A stretch of DNA of 64,000 nucleotides, from the NCBI RefSeq assembly GCF_030332225.1, contig NZ_JAOWIF010000033.1:584403-648402 (forward strand). Reading direction: 5' to 3'. This DNA is from Citrobacter sp. Cu233. GTDB lineage: Bacteria; Pseudomonadota; Gammaproteobacteria; Enterobacterales; Enterobacteriaceae. The notes under the pieces are model-generated. The model made no database searches. It was not told the origin of the DNA and saw only the letters and a program-made list of their open reading frames with translations. The stretch's first letter is position 1, and each line of letters opens with the position of its first letter. Positions 7,422 to 17,035 of the stretch are shown in pieces. A program made the translations under genes and the position numbers.

Positions 7422-9606
7422 TGCACGCCTCCTCTGCAAAAATCGCTTCGCTAAAGGAGGACAACACGTCATGCTCGCGAAGTGGATAGCTGAAGAAATA
7501 TCCCTGAACATGCTGGCACTCAATAGCGCGCAGAATGTCCCGCTGATATTCGGTTTCCACCCCTTCTGCAGTAACCGACATATTGTATTTATGAGCGAAC
7601 TGGATAAGCATTACGATCAAATACTGGCTGGCATTATCTTGCTTCAGCTTCTCGACCAGCGAACGTGCGATCTTGATGCGGGTGAAAGGGTAGATCAGCA
7701 AATAATCCAGCGCCGCGTATCCGGTTCCTAAATCATCCATTGCGATTTCGATGCCCAGAGAACGGATCTCTTGCAGTACGGGCAAGGCAATCGCCTTGTC
7801 CAGTTTCTCCGATTCGGTGATCTCTATTTCCAGGCGTTCTGCTGACAGTTGGCTGTTACGTAATGCATCTTTAATCACGTCAACCAGGCCCGGGCTGTGT
7901 AGCTGATAGGCTGAGATATTGACGGCAACCCGGATGTGTTCCGGCCATTTGGCTGCGGATTCGCAGGACTGGCGAATAATCCACTCACCTAAACGGACAA
8001 TCAGACCGGAGCTTTCGGCAATGTTGATAAAATAATCAGGGTAAATCAGGCCTTTGGTCGGATGGTTCCAGCGGATCAGCGATTCATAGCCATACACCGT
8101 TTCATCATGCAGATTCATAATCGGCTGGTAGTGAAGTTCGAATTCCGCGTTATCAATACCGTCGATGATCTCCTGGTTAATGAACAGGCCGTGGGTCTGC
8201 GTCATCACCATGCCGTCTTCGAAGAAATGGAAGCATCCGCGGCCATGATGTTTGGAGGCATACATGGCAAGGTCGGCATTGATCATCAATGTGGAGGTGT
8301 TATTACCCTGCCAGGGGGCTGTTGTGATCCCGATGCTGCAGCTAATGGAGAATGTGTGGGTGCTCCAGGTGAAGGGAGTGCTCAATGCCCGAATGATACG
8401 TTTCGACAGGCGGTTTGCTTCTTTGACGGCGTTCTCGCTGACCTGTTGCAGGATCGCAAATTCATCACCACCCAGTCGCGCTGCCATATCGTTAGGTCCC
8501 AGTAGCAATTGCAGACGCTGGGCCACGCTGATTAACACTTCATCGCCCGCTTTATGACCGAAAGTGTCATTGACCGGTTTAAAGTTATCGAGGTCGATGA
8601 GCAGCAGGTTGAACGGTTTTTCTTCCTGATGGATTTCGCTGACGCGTTTCTCCAGCTCGAGACCAAACGAAACGCGGTTAGGCAATCCGGTCAGCGAATC
8701 ATGATGGGCCATATGCTCCATCTTTTGCGACATCTCATGCATACGTTGCAGATAGCCACGTTCTTTCATTGCCACGCGCAGCTTTTCAATCGCACCGGCC
8801 AGATGGCCAATCTCATCGTCCTGGTCAAGGTAGGGCGTTATGCAGTCGGTCTCTTCATGGGCAATGCGGGTAATCGAATTAATCAGTAACGGAACCGGGC
8901 GGAATAACCGGCGCATGAACAGGGTACCCAGCGCCAGCGTCACCAGCAGAATGAGAACAAAGATGATGCAGCTCTTTTTCAGCATCGCATCGTAAGCAGC
9001 GTACAGGTAGCTCTTTTTACCAATGCTGCTTATCAGGCTACCGAGGATTTCGCCAGATGGCGTCAAAATAGGGACGGCGCTAATAAAGCACTCTTCACCA
9101 TTAATCTGGGCGAAACCGATGTAGTAATTGGCCAGCACGTCACGCGGCAGGTGTCCGGAGAAGGAGATAATGCCTTCGCCATCTTCCGATTTATTGTTGA
9201 TGCCGACGTAGCCTTTCTCAGGCGTGTAAAGAAACAGCCAGGTCGGGCTGTGTGTTTGCACCGAAGCCAGCGCCAGGACGTCTACCGGGTTATAGCCGGT
9301 TTGCAGAATGGAGTCGGTATCGCCAATTTGTCGGTCGGAGACGATACGGGAGATTTGCCCTGAATCGCTGGTTTCAACCGACACGTTGGTATACACGCTT
9401 CTGATGATGTAGGTCATGATCTGTGCATTTGCTTCCGCCCGTTGAACCCACTGCTGCCAGGAGAAGTTGTCTATCAGGCTCCAACTGGTAAAGGCGCCAG
9501 CGCCGAAAGCAATAACGATGCCCGCCAGCAAAAATTGCGTTATTTTGCCGGTGATCGAATGTTGCCACCCCTTTACAGCGCTAAGGGAAAACCGAGACGT
9601 TGCCAC
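7414..9606 (-). CDS. Membrane GGDEF-EAL protein with periplasmic sensor, first gene of the lapDG operon
   Basis: A 730-residue protein with TM1 (about 22-44), a periplasmic sensor (about 45-208, Cache/PAS-like by size), TM2 (about 212-231), a HAMP domain ending in DDEIGHLAGAI, GGDEF and EAL. The cyclase motif LGGDEF is intact (GGDEF 379-383), but the inhibitory RxxD site reads GPND, so product inhibition is probably lost. The EAL signature is ESL (508-510). EITES (595-599), DD (624-625), Lys645 and EGVE (681-684) are kept, while the usual KID reads KIA. It could make or break c-di-GMP. The start is GTG at 9606 with AGGA upstream at a long spacing. It heads an operon with two binding proteins, lapG and lapD. 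Confidence 0.85.
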   Translation of the reverse strand: MATSRFSLSAVKGWQHSITGKITQFLLAGIVIAFGAGAFTSWSLIDNFSWQQWVQRAEANAQIMTYIIRSVYTNVSVETSDSGQISRIVSDRQIGDTDSILQTGYNPVDVLALASVQTHSPTWLFLYTPEKGYVGINNKSEDGEGIISFSGHLPRDVLANYYIGFAQINGEECFISAVPILTPSGEILGSLISSIGKKSYLYAAYDAMLKKSCIIFVLILLVTLALGTLFMRRLFRPVPLLINSITRIAHEETDCITPYLDQDDEIGHLAGAIEKLRVAMKERGYLQRMHEMSQKMEHMAHHDSLTGLPNRVSFGLELEKRVSEIHQEEKPFNLLLIDLDNFKPVNDTFGHKAGDEVLISVAQRLQLLLGPNDMAARLGGDEFAILQQVSENAVKEANRLSKRIIRALSTPFTWSTHTFSISCSIGITTAPWQGNNTSTLMINADLAMYASKHHGRGCFHFFEDGMVMTQTHGLFINQEIIDGIDNAEFELHYQPIMNLHDETVYGYESLIRWNHPTKGLIYPDYFINIAESSGLIVRLGEWIIRQSCESAAKWPEHIRVAVNISAYQLHSPGLVDVIKDALRNSQLSAERLEIEITESEKLDKAIALPVLQEIRSLGIEIAMDDLGTGYAALDYLLIYPFTRIKIARSLVEKLKQDNASQYLIVMLIQFAHKYNMSVTAEGVETEYQRDILRAIECQHVQGYFFSYPLREHDVLSSFSEAIFAEEACNV

Positions 9607-10201
9607 AGATTTTGTTAATTCCTGAAAAGAGAGTGCTAATGCTGAATTGAATTTCTGCTATTACTTAATGGAATAGTATTAGATGACAAATTTGAAACGC
9701 CAGGCGTAACAAATAACTAACATTGAACAACGGTGAGTAATGACAAAAATAACGGTATGCGAATATAGATAACACTGTCCTTTTCGTCAACAGATAAATT
9801 TGCACACCAGAACATATATTTTATTATCATTTTTACATTTTATTAAAGTTGACATTAACGGTGCCGGTGAATGTTTTTTACCCTCCGTAATATTCGTCGG
9901 GAAATTGTTATGGTGTTTGTTTTTTTTGATTTAAAATCAATGTATTAGCGCTTTTGTTTTGACGCGGAAAGTTGGCTTATTATCTGCGGAATGTCCATTT
10001 TTGTCTATATGTGGGTGTTTATTTCCTGATGTGATGTGAATAAAATACGAGCTTCCTCATAGAACATTATTTTATTTTTTTTCAGTGTGTGGTCAATGTT
10101 GACAATTTTGCTACGGTTAATCGCTGACCCAAAAGGAATTGTTTGTGACAGTAGAATTTGGATTAAGTCCTGTTGGTATAGTGTGTAGCGGATAAATTGT
10201 T
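9607..10201. promoter_or_regulatory. 595-base AT-rich divergent control region
   Basis: It separates the lapDG operon (leftward) from the chemosensory operon (rightward) and holds no convincing gene. A perfect 15-base palindrome TTGATTTAAAATCAA lies at 9926-9940. An extended -10 element TGGTATAGT at 10174-10182 could drive the rightward operon. No strong leftward promoter could be assigned by eye. The AT content suggests H-NS binding, but this is inference. Confidence 0.55.
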
Positions 10202-12394
10202 TTGGACGCGATAATAAATACAATCACTGCGAAAAGCATTCGAGAATGGTGTCTGCCTCTTTTTTTACCCAGTCTTTTTTATCCGTTGGCACAATATCTT
10301 AACGGACACTGTATTTTCAATAATCATATTTTAACAGTTTACGATCTTAAGCTGGCCGTTTTTTCGGGTGCACTTGTCCTGTTTGGTTTCCGGGTCCTGC
10401 CGGGGTTTATCCTGTTTCTTGTTCTTATGTTTGCTCTCGGTCCGCAAAGTGAGCACCTGGATGCGCTGTGCCTGATTCTGGCCTCGACTTTAAGCTATGC
10501 GATTTACCGAAAAGTGACGGGCAGGCGCAGCTCATGCAGCTTTGGCCGGGTCAAAATCAGCCTCAATCGTATTGTCTGGCTGTGTGGTTACAACATTCTG
10601 CTGTACTTAGTATTCGGCAAGCTCTTCGCTGTATTCGTGACTCACGCTCACCGCCCCGATGTCGCCAATTATCCGGTGATGAGTCTGGAAATGCTGGTGC
10701 GTGTTCAAGGGATCGTCAACGGTTGCCTGACCGGGATCCCGTTCTTCTACAAGATATTTCGTATCACTCGCCGCCCGTCTTACTTGTTTACGTTTGCTAA
10801 GTCGATCGTCGGGCAGTGTAAAGGTAATGTGAGTTCATACGGCGTGATTGCCTGGTGCGTGTTGCTGCCAGGCCTGATGTTCTGTTTAACGTTGCCGCAT
10901 AACCCAAACATCTTTTTCTTGTTCTATAGTCTGATTCTTCTGTTCCCGCTCATGCTGTGGGGCGCGATAAAAATTGGCCATATGTTCACCATGCTCGTAT
11001 GGGCTGTGGTACTGATTATTCTGGGTAAACATAACGAAAGTGACATCGCCAACGATGTTAACTTCATGCTGCATCAGGCGCTGATTTCTACGCTGATCTT
11101 TGTCTTTTCACTGACTATCGTGATTATGGGGGCATTGGCCAAATTTACCCGGCAGCGCTTTAAGCAGGCGTTGCTGTTGGGGTTGACCGATCCAATGACG
11201 GGGATGGCAAATTTACGCGCGCTGAAGACCGAGCTGTTTACGACGAAGAACGCGACAGTCTGTCTGATTCAGATCCCCGAGCTGGCGCTTTTTTCTCGCC
11301 GCTATGGTTTTCATTTTCGCGCGCACTATCAAAAGATTCTGGCCGATCATCTCCAGCGGTATTTGGTTGAAAGCGAGAAAGTCTATTACCACGCAGGTTA
11401 TGATCTGCTGATCCGCCTTGAAGATGGCTCCTATGAGCGGCTATGCGATTTGTACCATGCCGCCAACGGTTTTCGCCTCTTTCACAATAACCAGCGGCTG
11501 GGTTTTCGCAGCGGTCTGGGCTACTGCCTGATTAACGATATCAGCGATGATATCTATCAACTGGTGGGCAAGCTTGCCATGGTTGCGGGTTTGTCGCTAA
11601 CTAACGGCAGACCCGAAAACCTTGAAGCCCAGCATAGCCGGATCCTCGATGATCATATTGCTGATAAAACGGACATTCGTACCGCACTGCAAAACGCGCT
11701 GGATAACAATGCGTTTGTACTGATGGCCCAGCCGATCGTCAGTACCCGGGGGGAGGCGCTTTATCATGAAATCCTGATCCGGATGCTCAATGATAAAGGT
11801 GAATTTATTCTTCCTAACAGTTTCCTGCCGGTGGCGCATGAAGCGGGGTTAGCTCCGGATATTGATTTATGGGTAATCGAAAATACCTTCAAAGCGATGT
11901 CCGATCGCCCCCAACGGTGTTTCTCCATTAACCTGGCTCCTGTCACGGTGTGTCGCTCAAATATTGTCTCGAAGATCACCCAGCTATTGCAGGATTACGG
12001 TGTGGATCCGCAGCGCGTTATTTTTGAAATAACCGAGGCGGATACGCTGTCAGACAAAGAACAAACTGTAGAAGCGCTGCATTTAATCCGTCAACTGGGG
12101 TGCCGGGTTGCAATTGATGATTTTGGTACCGGGTTTGCGAGTTATGCGCGTTTGATGAACATCGAAGCGGATATTTTGAAAATCGATGGATCTTTTATTC
12201 GCCGGATCACGGAAAGTGAAATCAGCTACTACATCGTTGAATCATTCTGTCGCGTCGCTGCAATGAAAAATATGCAGGTTGTCGCCGAGTTTGTTGAGAA
12301 CGCCAGCATTCAGGCGTGCCTTGAGCAAATGGGGGTGGGGTGGTTGCAAGGGTATCACATTGGTAAGCCAACGCCGCTGCTCATGCTGGAATAG
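10202..12394 (+). CDS. PdeF (YfgF)-like membrane c-di-GMP phosphodiesterase
   Basis: A 730-residue protein with an N-terminal half of about eight to ten membrane segments (residues 16-310), a degenerate GGDEF domain (the signature region reads HAGYDLL, 397-403) and an EAL domain. The EAL signature is EIL (523-525), with Asn578, Glu609, Asp639, Asp640, Lys660 and Glu696/Glu699 in place. The EAL region closely resembles E. coli YfgF (PdeF) as I remember it, including YHEIL and the unusual AEFVEN in place of EGVE. YfgF is a phosphodiesterase with a degenerate GGDEF, so the same is expected here. The start is TTG at 10202: an in-frame stop sits at 10193-10195 and the next ATG is inside the membrane domain. 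It is the first gene of the chemosensory operon. Confidence 0.8.
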   Translation: MDAIINTITAKSIREWCLPLFLPSLFYPLAQYLNGHCIFNNHILTVYDLKLAVFSGALVLFGFRVLPGFILFLVLMFALGPQSEHLDALCLILASTLSYAIYRKVTGRRSSCSFGRVKISLNRIVWLCGYNILLYLVFGKLFAVFVTHAHRPDVANYPVMSLEMLVRVQGIVNGCLTGIPFFYKIFRITRRPSYLFTFAKSIVGQCKGNVSSYGVIAWCVLLPGLMFCLTLPHNPNIFFLFYSLILLFPLMLWGAIKIGHMFTMLVWAVVLIILGKHNESDIANDVNFMLHQALISTLIFVFSLTIVIMGALAKFTRQRFKQALLLGLTDPMTGMANLRALKTELFTTKNATVCLIQIPELALFSRRYGFHFRAHYQKILADHLQRYLVESEKVYYHAGYDLLIRLEDGSYERLCDLYHAANGFRLFHNNQRLGFRSGLGYCLINDISDDIYQLVGKLAMVAGLSLTNGRPENLEAQHSRILDDHIADKTDIRTALQNALDNNAFVLMAQPIVSTRGEALYHEILIRMLNDKGEFILPNSFLPVAHEAGLAPDIDLWVIENTFKAMSDRPQRCFSINLAPVTVCRSNIVSKITQLLQDYGVDPQRVIFEITEADTLSDKEQTVEALHLIRQLGCRVAIDDFGTGFASYARLMNIEADILKIDGSFIRRITESEISYYIVESFCRVAAMKNMQVVAEFVENASIQACLEQMGVGWLQGYHIGKPTPLLMLE

Positions 12395-12455
12395 CGTGTG
12401 CAAATTTAATTATGACCAACAAGCGTAATTTCTTCTCAGGTAGAGAACAAAAATC

Positions 12456-14546
12456 ATGAGTGATGTTATTAAAGTGAAAGAACGGTCGGCTGTGGCGTCC
12501 TCTGAGGGGCCAGGCGCACGAATAATATCCTGGCTACACAATATCCATCCCGGCGTAGCGATGAAGCTCGGTATGATTCTGGTTATCTGCATTGCGACGT
12601 TGCTGATTGGTGCTTCTTTTATATTGTCGTCTTATTTGTCGAAAGAGCTGCAAGCCAATGCGCTGGAAATGATCAAGACCAATACGCGTATTTTCCATAA
12701 CAGCATCTCTAATGAATTCCAGAGGGTGACCCGGGACGCGGAACATTACAGCAATGTATATATTAACAACTATCAGAATGTTGCCAATAAACCACTGCAC
12801 TCTATGGATGCCGCTGAATTAAAAGCGGTTCTGAGTAGCCCTACGACCAACGCGCATTTCACCGAATTAACCAGCGTATTTGCCAGTACTTTTGTACTGG
12901 AAGGCGAGCAGTTTGTTCGCGTCAGCAGTACGTTGTTAGCAAACTCTGGCAACACGGCGACGGCAACGGCATTAGGCCGTGATAATCCGGCATTGCCACT
13001 TCTTCTGAAAAACAAGCCGTTTTCTGGTGTGGTCACGCTGTTTGGAAAACAGTTTATTAGCCACTACGAGCCGATTGCCGATAAGTATGGTCAGGTGGTG
13101 GGAGCTGTTGCGGTAGGATTCGATGTTAAACAGAGTCTGCAACCGATCATTCAGCGCTTGCTGAATGTGCGTATTGGGAAAGATGGCTACGCGTATGTAC
13201 TGGATGCCGGATTTGAACCCGGGCGTATGCTGGTGCACCCGTCGCTCAGTAATCAGCAGGCGATCAATATCACCGATGCCAATGGATACAAGCTGTTTGC
13301 CGATATCCTCGAGCATAAAAACGGTATTGCCTATTACGATTGGGTGAGTGGCTATGGCACTGCGCCCAAAACGAAAGTCGCCGTCTATGAATATGTTGAC
13401 GGGATCAATTGGGTTATCGCGACAACCAGCTATGTTGATGATGTCGCCAGGAGTAGCAACCTGGTCCGTAATGGCCTGCTGCTGTTCACCGCCTTCCTGC
13501 TGCCCGTCATTTTACTGCTGATTGCGGTGGCCAGCCGCTTCCTGATTTCACGCCGTTTAAACCGCGTACTGGGTATTGCGCAGACCATTGCAGAAGGTGA
13601 CTTAACGGTAGAGGTTCCAATCGACCATCATGATGAGATTGGTGAGCTACTTGGCGCGGTAGAGATGATGCGCCAGCGTTTGCACTCACTGGTGGGGGAT
13701 ATGGTTTCTCACGCCAACTCGGTACATCAGGCGTCGATGCATATTACAGAAGCGGTCGATGGTCAGGCATCTACCAGCGTAGAGACCTCATCATCGGTTG
13801 CGGAAATCACCTCAACGATGGAGGAGTTGTCCGCCTCTTCCACACAGATCGCGGAGCACTCGCGGGCGGTTGTGGATATTGCGAACCAGACGCTCGAAGA
13901 TTGCAATAAAGGCTCTGAGTCGATGTCGCAATTGCTGATGCGTATGACGGATATTGATACCGATAATCAGCAAAACATGCGTGAAATCATGATGCTGGGC
14001 AATAAGTCGACGGAAATCAGTCGCGTGATGGTGATCATAAACAGCGTTGCCGATCAAACCAAATTAATTGCCTTTAACGCAGCGCTGGAAGCTGCCAGCG
14101 CCGGGGAAGCCGGGAAACGCTTCTCGGTAGTGGCGGCGGAGATCCGTCGTCTGGCCGATTCCGTGACGGAATCAACGGTTGAGATCGAGAACAAGATCAG
14201 CGAGATCCAAAACGCCATCAATCGTCTGGTGCTGAATGCGGAAAAAGGTGGGGAGAGCATCAAAGCGGGCGCCAGGGCCTGTAAAGTGAGCGCCGAGCAT
14301 CTGAACGACATTGTTGCCACTGCGGAGCAAACGTCCACGGCGGCGCTGCAAATCTCTCTGTCAACGCAACAACAGAAAACGGCAAGTAATCAAGTGGTTA
14401 TGGCGCTTCGTGAAATTGTTGTCGCCAGTAACTACACGTCGCAATCCATCAAAGACATTTTGATCGTGAGTCAGGATATGACGCAGTTGTCGAAAGCGCT
14501 GAAAGAGGCTTCGACGTCATTTACTTTGACGGGTATGGATGCATGA
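12456..14546 (+). CDS. Methyl-accepting chemotaxis protein with a periplasmic Cache region
   Basis: A 696-residue protein with a cytoplasmic N-terminal tail, TM1 (about 37-59), a large periplasmic region (60-337), TM2 (about 338-360), HAMP (about 360-412) and a methyl-accepting signalling domain. The periplasmic part looks like a Cache_3-Cache_2 fusion (segment around FVRVSSTLL, then IGKDGYAYVLD). The hairpin tip carries the conserved AFNAALEAA. No C-terminal CheR-tethering pentapeptide is present. Encoded with its own CheA, CheB, CheR and CheW and a GGDEF output, it plays the part of WspA. The ligand is unknown; the two binding proteins across the divergent promoter could deliver one. It lies 61 bases after the phosphodiesterase gene. 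Confidence 0.88.
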   Translation: MSDVIKVKERSAVASSEGPGARIISWLHNIHPGVAMKLGMILVICIATLLIGASFILSSYLSKELQANALEMIKTNTRIFHNSISNEFQRVTRDAEHYSNVYINNYQNVANKPLHSMDAAELKAVLSSPTTNAHFTELTSVFASTFVLEGEQFVRVSSTLLANSGNTATATALGRDNPALPLLLKNKPFSGVVTLFGKQFISHYEPIADKYGQVVGAVAVGFDVKQSLQPIIQRLLNVRIGKDGYAYVLDAGFEPGRMLVHPSLSNQQAINITDANGYKLFADILEHKNGIAYYDWVSGYGTAPKTKVAVYEYVDGINWVIATTSYVDDVARSSNLVRNGLLLFTAFLLPVILLLIAVASRFLISRRLNRVLGIAQTIAEGDLTVEVPIDHHDEIGELLGAVEMMRQRLHSLVGDMVSHANSVHQASMHITEAVDGQASTSVETSSSVAEITSTMEELSASSTQIAEHSRAVVDIANQTLEDCNKGSESMSQLLMRMTDIDTDNQQNMREIMMLGNKSTEISRVMVIINSVADQTKLIAFNAALEAASAGEAGKRFSVVAAEIRRLADSVTESTVEIENKISEIQNAINRLVLNAEKGGESIKAGARACKVSAEHLNDIVATAEQTSTAALQISLSTQQQKTASNQVVMALREIVVASNYTSQSIKDILIVSQDMTQLSKALKEASTSFTLTGMDA

Positions 14547-15615
14547 CATGAATAGCGGCAACATTCGGGTGCTGATCCATGATCTGGGCAGCGTGTCGCG
14601 CAATGAGCTGGTCAGAAAACTGGAGGAGCACTCGCATATAAGGGTCGTGGGGCAAGCAGCCCACCGCAGGCAGGCGATTCGACTGCTACAACAGTTGATG
14701 CCTGACCTGTTAATCCTGACGCTGGATACGTCGACGGCAGATAATGTTGAGATCGTTGAAACCATTATGGCGACCAGCGCCATCCCAATCCTCGTTCTGC
14801 GCTATTTCCCTGAAAACCAGTGGGATGATGATTTCATTTCCCGCGGTGCGCTGGCGGTATTGCACCACAGCAGTGGTGCTCCGTTATCGAGTGAAGTGCT
14901 GCACCGCAAAGTAGAATTGCTGGTTGGTGTAAAAGTGATTCGTCATATCAAGGGATTACGCTATCCCACAGAGCAACGCGTGCCGGGAACTCCCCCGGTA
15001 ATGGATGCCGAAAAGACACCAGAGGACTGGCCTTTTGTACTGGCGATAGCCTGTTCTACCGGCGGGCCACAGGCGCTGAGCAAGCTATTGCAGGCGTTAC
15101 CCGGTACGTTCCCGTGTCCGGTGTTGATTGCACAACACATTGCCGACGGTTTTGCCAAAAACATGGTGCACTGGCTGGACAGCGTGACCGAACTGAAGGT
15201 TCGACTGGCGCAGGAAGACGATCGTGTGGAAGCAGGGTATGTGTACATATTGCCGCCCGAACAGCATCTGATCGTCAAAACAAACCAACGGCTGGCCGCG
15301 ATCCCGAGACAGGAAAATGATGTTTATCACCCCAGTTGTAATCTGCTGCTGGAGTCGGTTGCTGAGGTCTTTCGTGAAAAAGCCGTTGGGCTGATTATGA
15401 CGGGGATGGGCAGCGATGGCTGTCGTGGTATTGAACTGATTTTCCGGCGGGGAGGAAGGACGCTGGCGCAGGATGAAGAAAGTTCTGTTGTTTTCGGTAT
15501 GAATAAGAACGCAATCGACAAACAGCTTATACATCGCACAATCCCGTTGGATGACCTTGCGAAGGTTCTGCTTTCGATGGCTTTTCACGGGCATGTTGAG
15601 AGTAAATTGCCATGA
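14539..15615 (+). CDS. CheB-type methylesterase with a degenerate receiver domain
   Basis: A 358-residue protein with an N-terminal receiver-like domain and a C-terminal CheB methylesterase. The esterase triad is visible: Ser173 (ACSTGGPQ), His200 (AQHIADGF) and Asp293 (GMGSDG). The receiver looks dead. An ungapped alignment from the PD motif to the VE motif puts Thr61 where CheB and WspF have the phosphorylated Asp, the acidic pair reads HD, and the conserved Lys is missing (GALAVLHHS). Demethylation of the chemoreceptor is therefore unlikely to be controlled by phosphorylation. The gene overlaps the receptor gene by 8 bases; ATG at 14548 is an equally possible start. Confidence 0.85.
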   Translation: MHDMNSGNIRVLIHDLGSVSRNELVRKLEEHSHIRVVGQAAHRRQAIRLLQQLMPDLLILTLDTSTADNVEIVETIMATSAIPILVLRYFPENQWDDDFISRGALAVLHHSSGAPLSSEVLHRKVELLVGVKVIRHIKGLRYPTEQRVPGTPPVMDAEKTPEDWPFVLAIACSTGGPQALSKLLQALPGTFPCPVLIAQHIADGFAKNMVHWLDSVTELKVRLAQEDDRVEAGYVYILPPEQHLIVKTNQRLAAIPRQENDVYHPSCNLLLESVAEVFREKAVGLIMTGMGSDGCRGIELIFRRGGRTLAQDEESSVVFGMNKNAIDKQLIHRTIPLDDLAKVLLSMAFHGHVESKLP

Positions 15616-17024
15616 TACCCAATCTCCCCGATTATGCCCGGTTGATCAAAGACCGGGTGGGTTTGCACTTTGATAATGCTATGGAAGCGTTGCTGGAATC
15701 GGCGCTGAGTCGGCGTATGGCCGAGCAGGAAATCAGCAATTACTATGAATATTATGAACGACTGCGCATCTCTCAGGACGAGTTCGATAGCTTTGTTACG
15801 CTGATTACAATTAACGAAACGTATTTTTTTCGTGAAAGCGACACGCTGGATCTCATCTGCGACAAATGGGTGCCCCGCCTTTTGCAACAGCGTAGCGGCC
15901 CGGTGCGTATTCTGAGCGCGGGATGTTCATCCGGGGAAGAAGCCTACTCGCTGGCAATCAAGCTGCATGAAAAGTACCAGAACGGGATGGCGCAGCAGGT
16001 TGAAATCTACGGTTGTGATATTGACCCGGTGATTCTGGCAAAAGCCAGAAATGCCTGTTATTCCAGTTACTCGTTTCGTGGTGTCGAGCCGCTGATTCAG
16101 CAGCGCTATTTTACCCGGACAGGTAATCTGTTCCGTCTGCATGATGAAATCCGCGAGAAAGTCTCATTTCATCGCACCAACATTATCAAAGAGCAGTTAC
16201 TGCCTGAAGTCGACATTATTTTGCTGCGTAACGTGTCTATCTATTTCGATACGCCGACACGCCGCGAACTGCATGGCAACCTGCTTAAAATGCTGCAGCC
16301 GCAGGGAGCCTTGTTCTTTGGCAACGCGGAAACGCTGGCCAATAATTTCGATATTCTGAAGCTTGAGCAGGAAGAGGGCATTTTTTATTTCTGCCATCAT
16401 CGAGAAGCCCCTAAAGTCGCTCCGGTGCCCCGGGTCGCGGTACGCGTTCCGCTTCCTCGCGCTCCCGTGGTGTGTGAACCTCCCGCACCCACGGTGCTGC
16501 AATGTGATGACTGGTTGAAAAAGGCCCGTGCCTGCCTTGATGAGAAATGTTTTTCCGAAGCTGAAGCGTGTATTGCCTGCGTATTACGCAACGATCCCCG
16601 CAACCAGGAGGCGCTGCTGATTCAGGGCGTGATTGCACTGGAGCAACGAGAGTTTTCCCAGACGGCCGGAAATGCGCAAAAGATCCTCGCGCAGGATGAA
16701 TGGTCGGCAGAAGCAAAAATGCTGCTCGGTCTGGCGATGATGTGGCAACACCAAACGCAGCAGGCCATCGCCTGGTTCAAACAGGTGGTCTATCAGGAAC
16801 CCGGATACTGGCCTGCACACTATTATCTGGCTGAAATGTATCGGCAAAGCGAACTTCGCCAGCCCGCTCAGCGTACGTATCGCGTGGTGATGCAATTACT
16901 TAACGACGAAATGAACAATCCAGCAACGGTTTGTCGTCTGCGTTTGCCCATGGTATTTCCTGGAAATACGTTTCGTTTTCTTTGTGAACATCAACTGGCG
17001 CAATTCGCCCATCAAAACGGGTAA
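15612..17024 (+). CDS. CheR-type methyltransferase with C-terminal TPR region (WspC-like)
   Basis: A 470-residue protein. The N-terminal CheR domain has the NETYFFRE motif and the SAM-binding ILSAGCSSGEEAYSLA loop, and methylates glutamates of the chemoreceptor. A proline-rich linker (about 265-300) leads to TPR-like helices (about 300-440). CheR with C-terminal TPRs is the layout of WspC. Since the receptor lacks a tether pentapeptide, the TPRs may do the docking (inference). It overlaps the CheB gene by 4 bases. Confidence 0.87.
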   Translation: MIPNLPDYARLIKDRVGLHFDNAMEALLESALSRRMAEQEISNYYEYYERLRISQDEFDSFVTLITINETYFFRESDTLDLICDKWVPRLLQQRSGPVRILSAGCSSGEEAYSLAIKLHEKYQNGMAQQVEIYGCDIDPVILAKARNACYSSYSFRGVEPLIQQRYFTRTGNLFRLHDEIREKVSFHRTNIIKEQLLPEVDIILLRNVSIYFDTPTRRELHGNLLKMLQPQGALFFGNAETLANNFDILKLEQEEGIFYFCHHREAPKVAPVPRVAVRVPLPRAPVVCEPPAPTVLQCDDWLKKARACLDEKCFSEAEACIACVLRNDPRNQEALLIQGVIALEQREFSQTAGNAQKILAQDEWSAEAKMLLGLAMMWQHQTQQAIAWFKQVVYQEPGYWPAHYYLAEMYRQSELRQPAQRTYRVVMQLLNDEMNNPATVCRLRLPMVFPGNTFRFLCEHQLAQFAHQNG

Positions 17025-17035
17025 AAAGAACGATT

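Noticed and set aside
10005..10223. 72-codon - strand frame in the divergent control region
   Set aside because: It overlaps the start of the PDE gene, has no ribosome site and a low-complexity composition.
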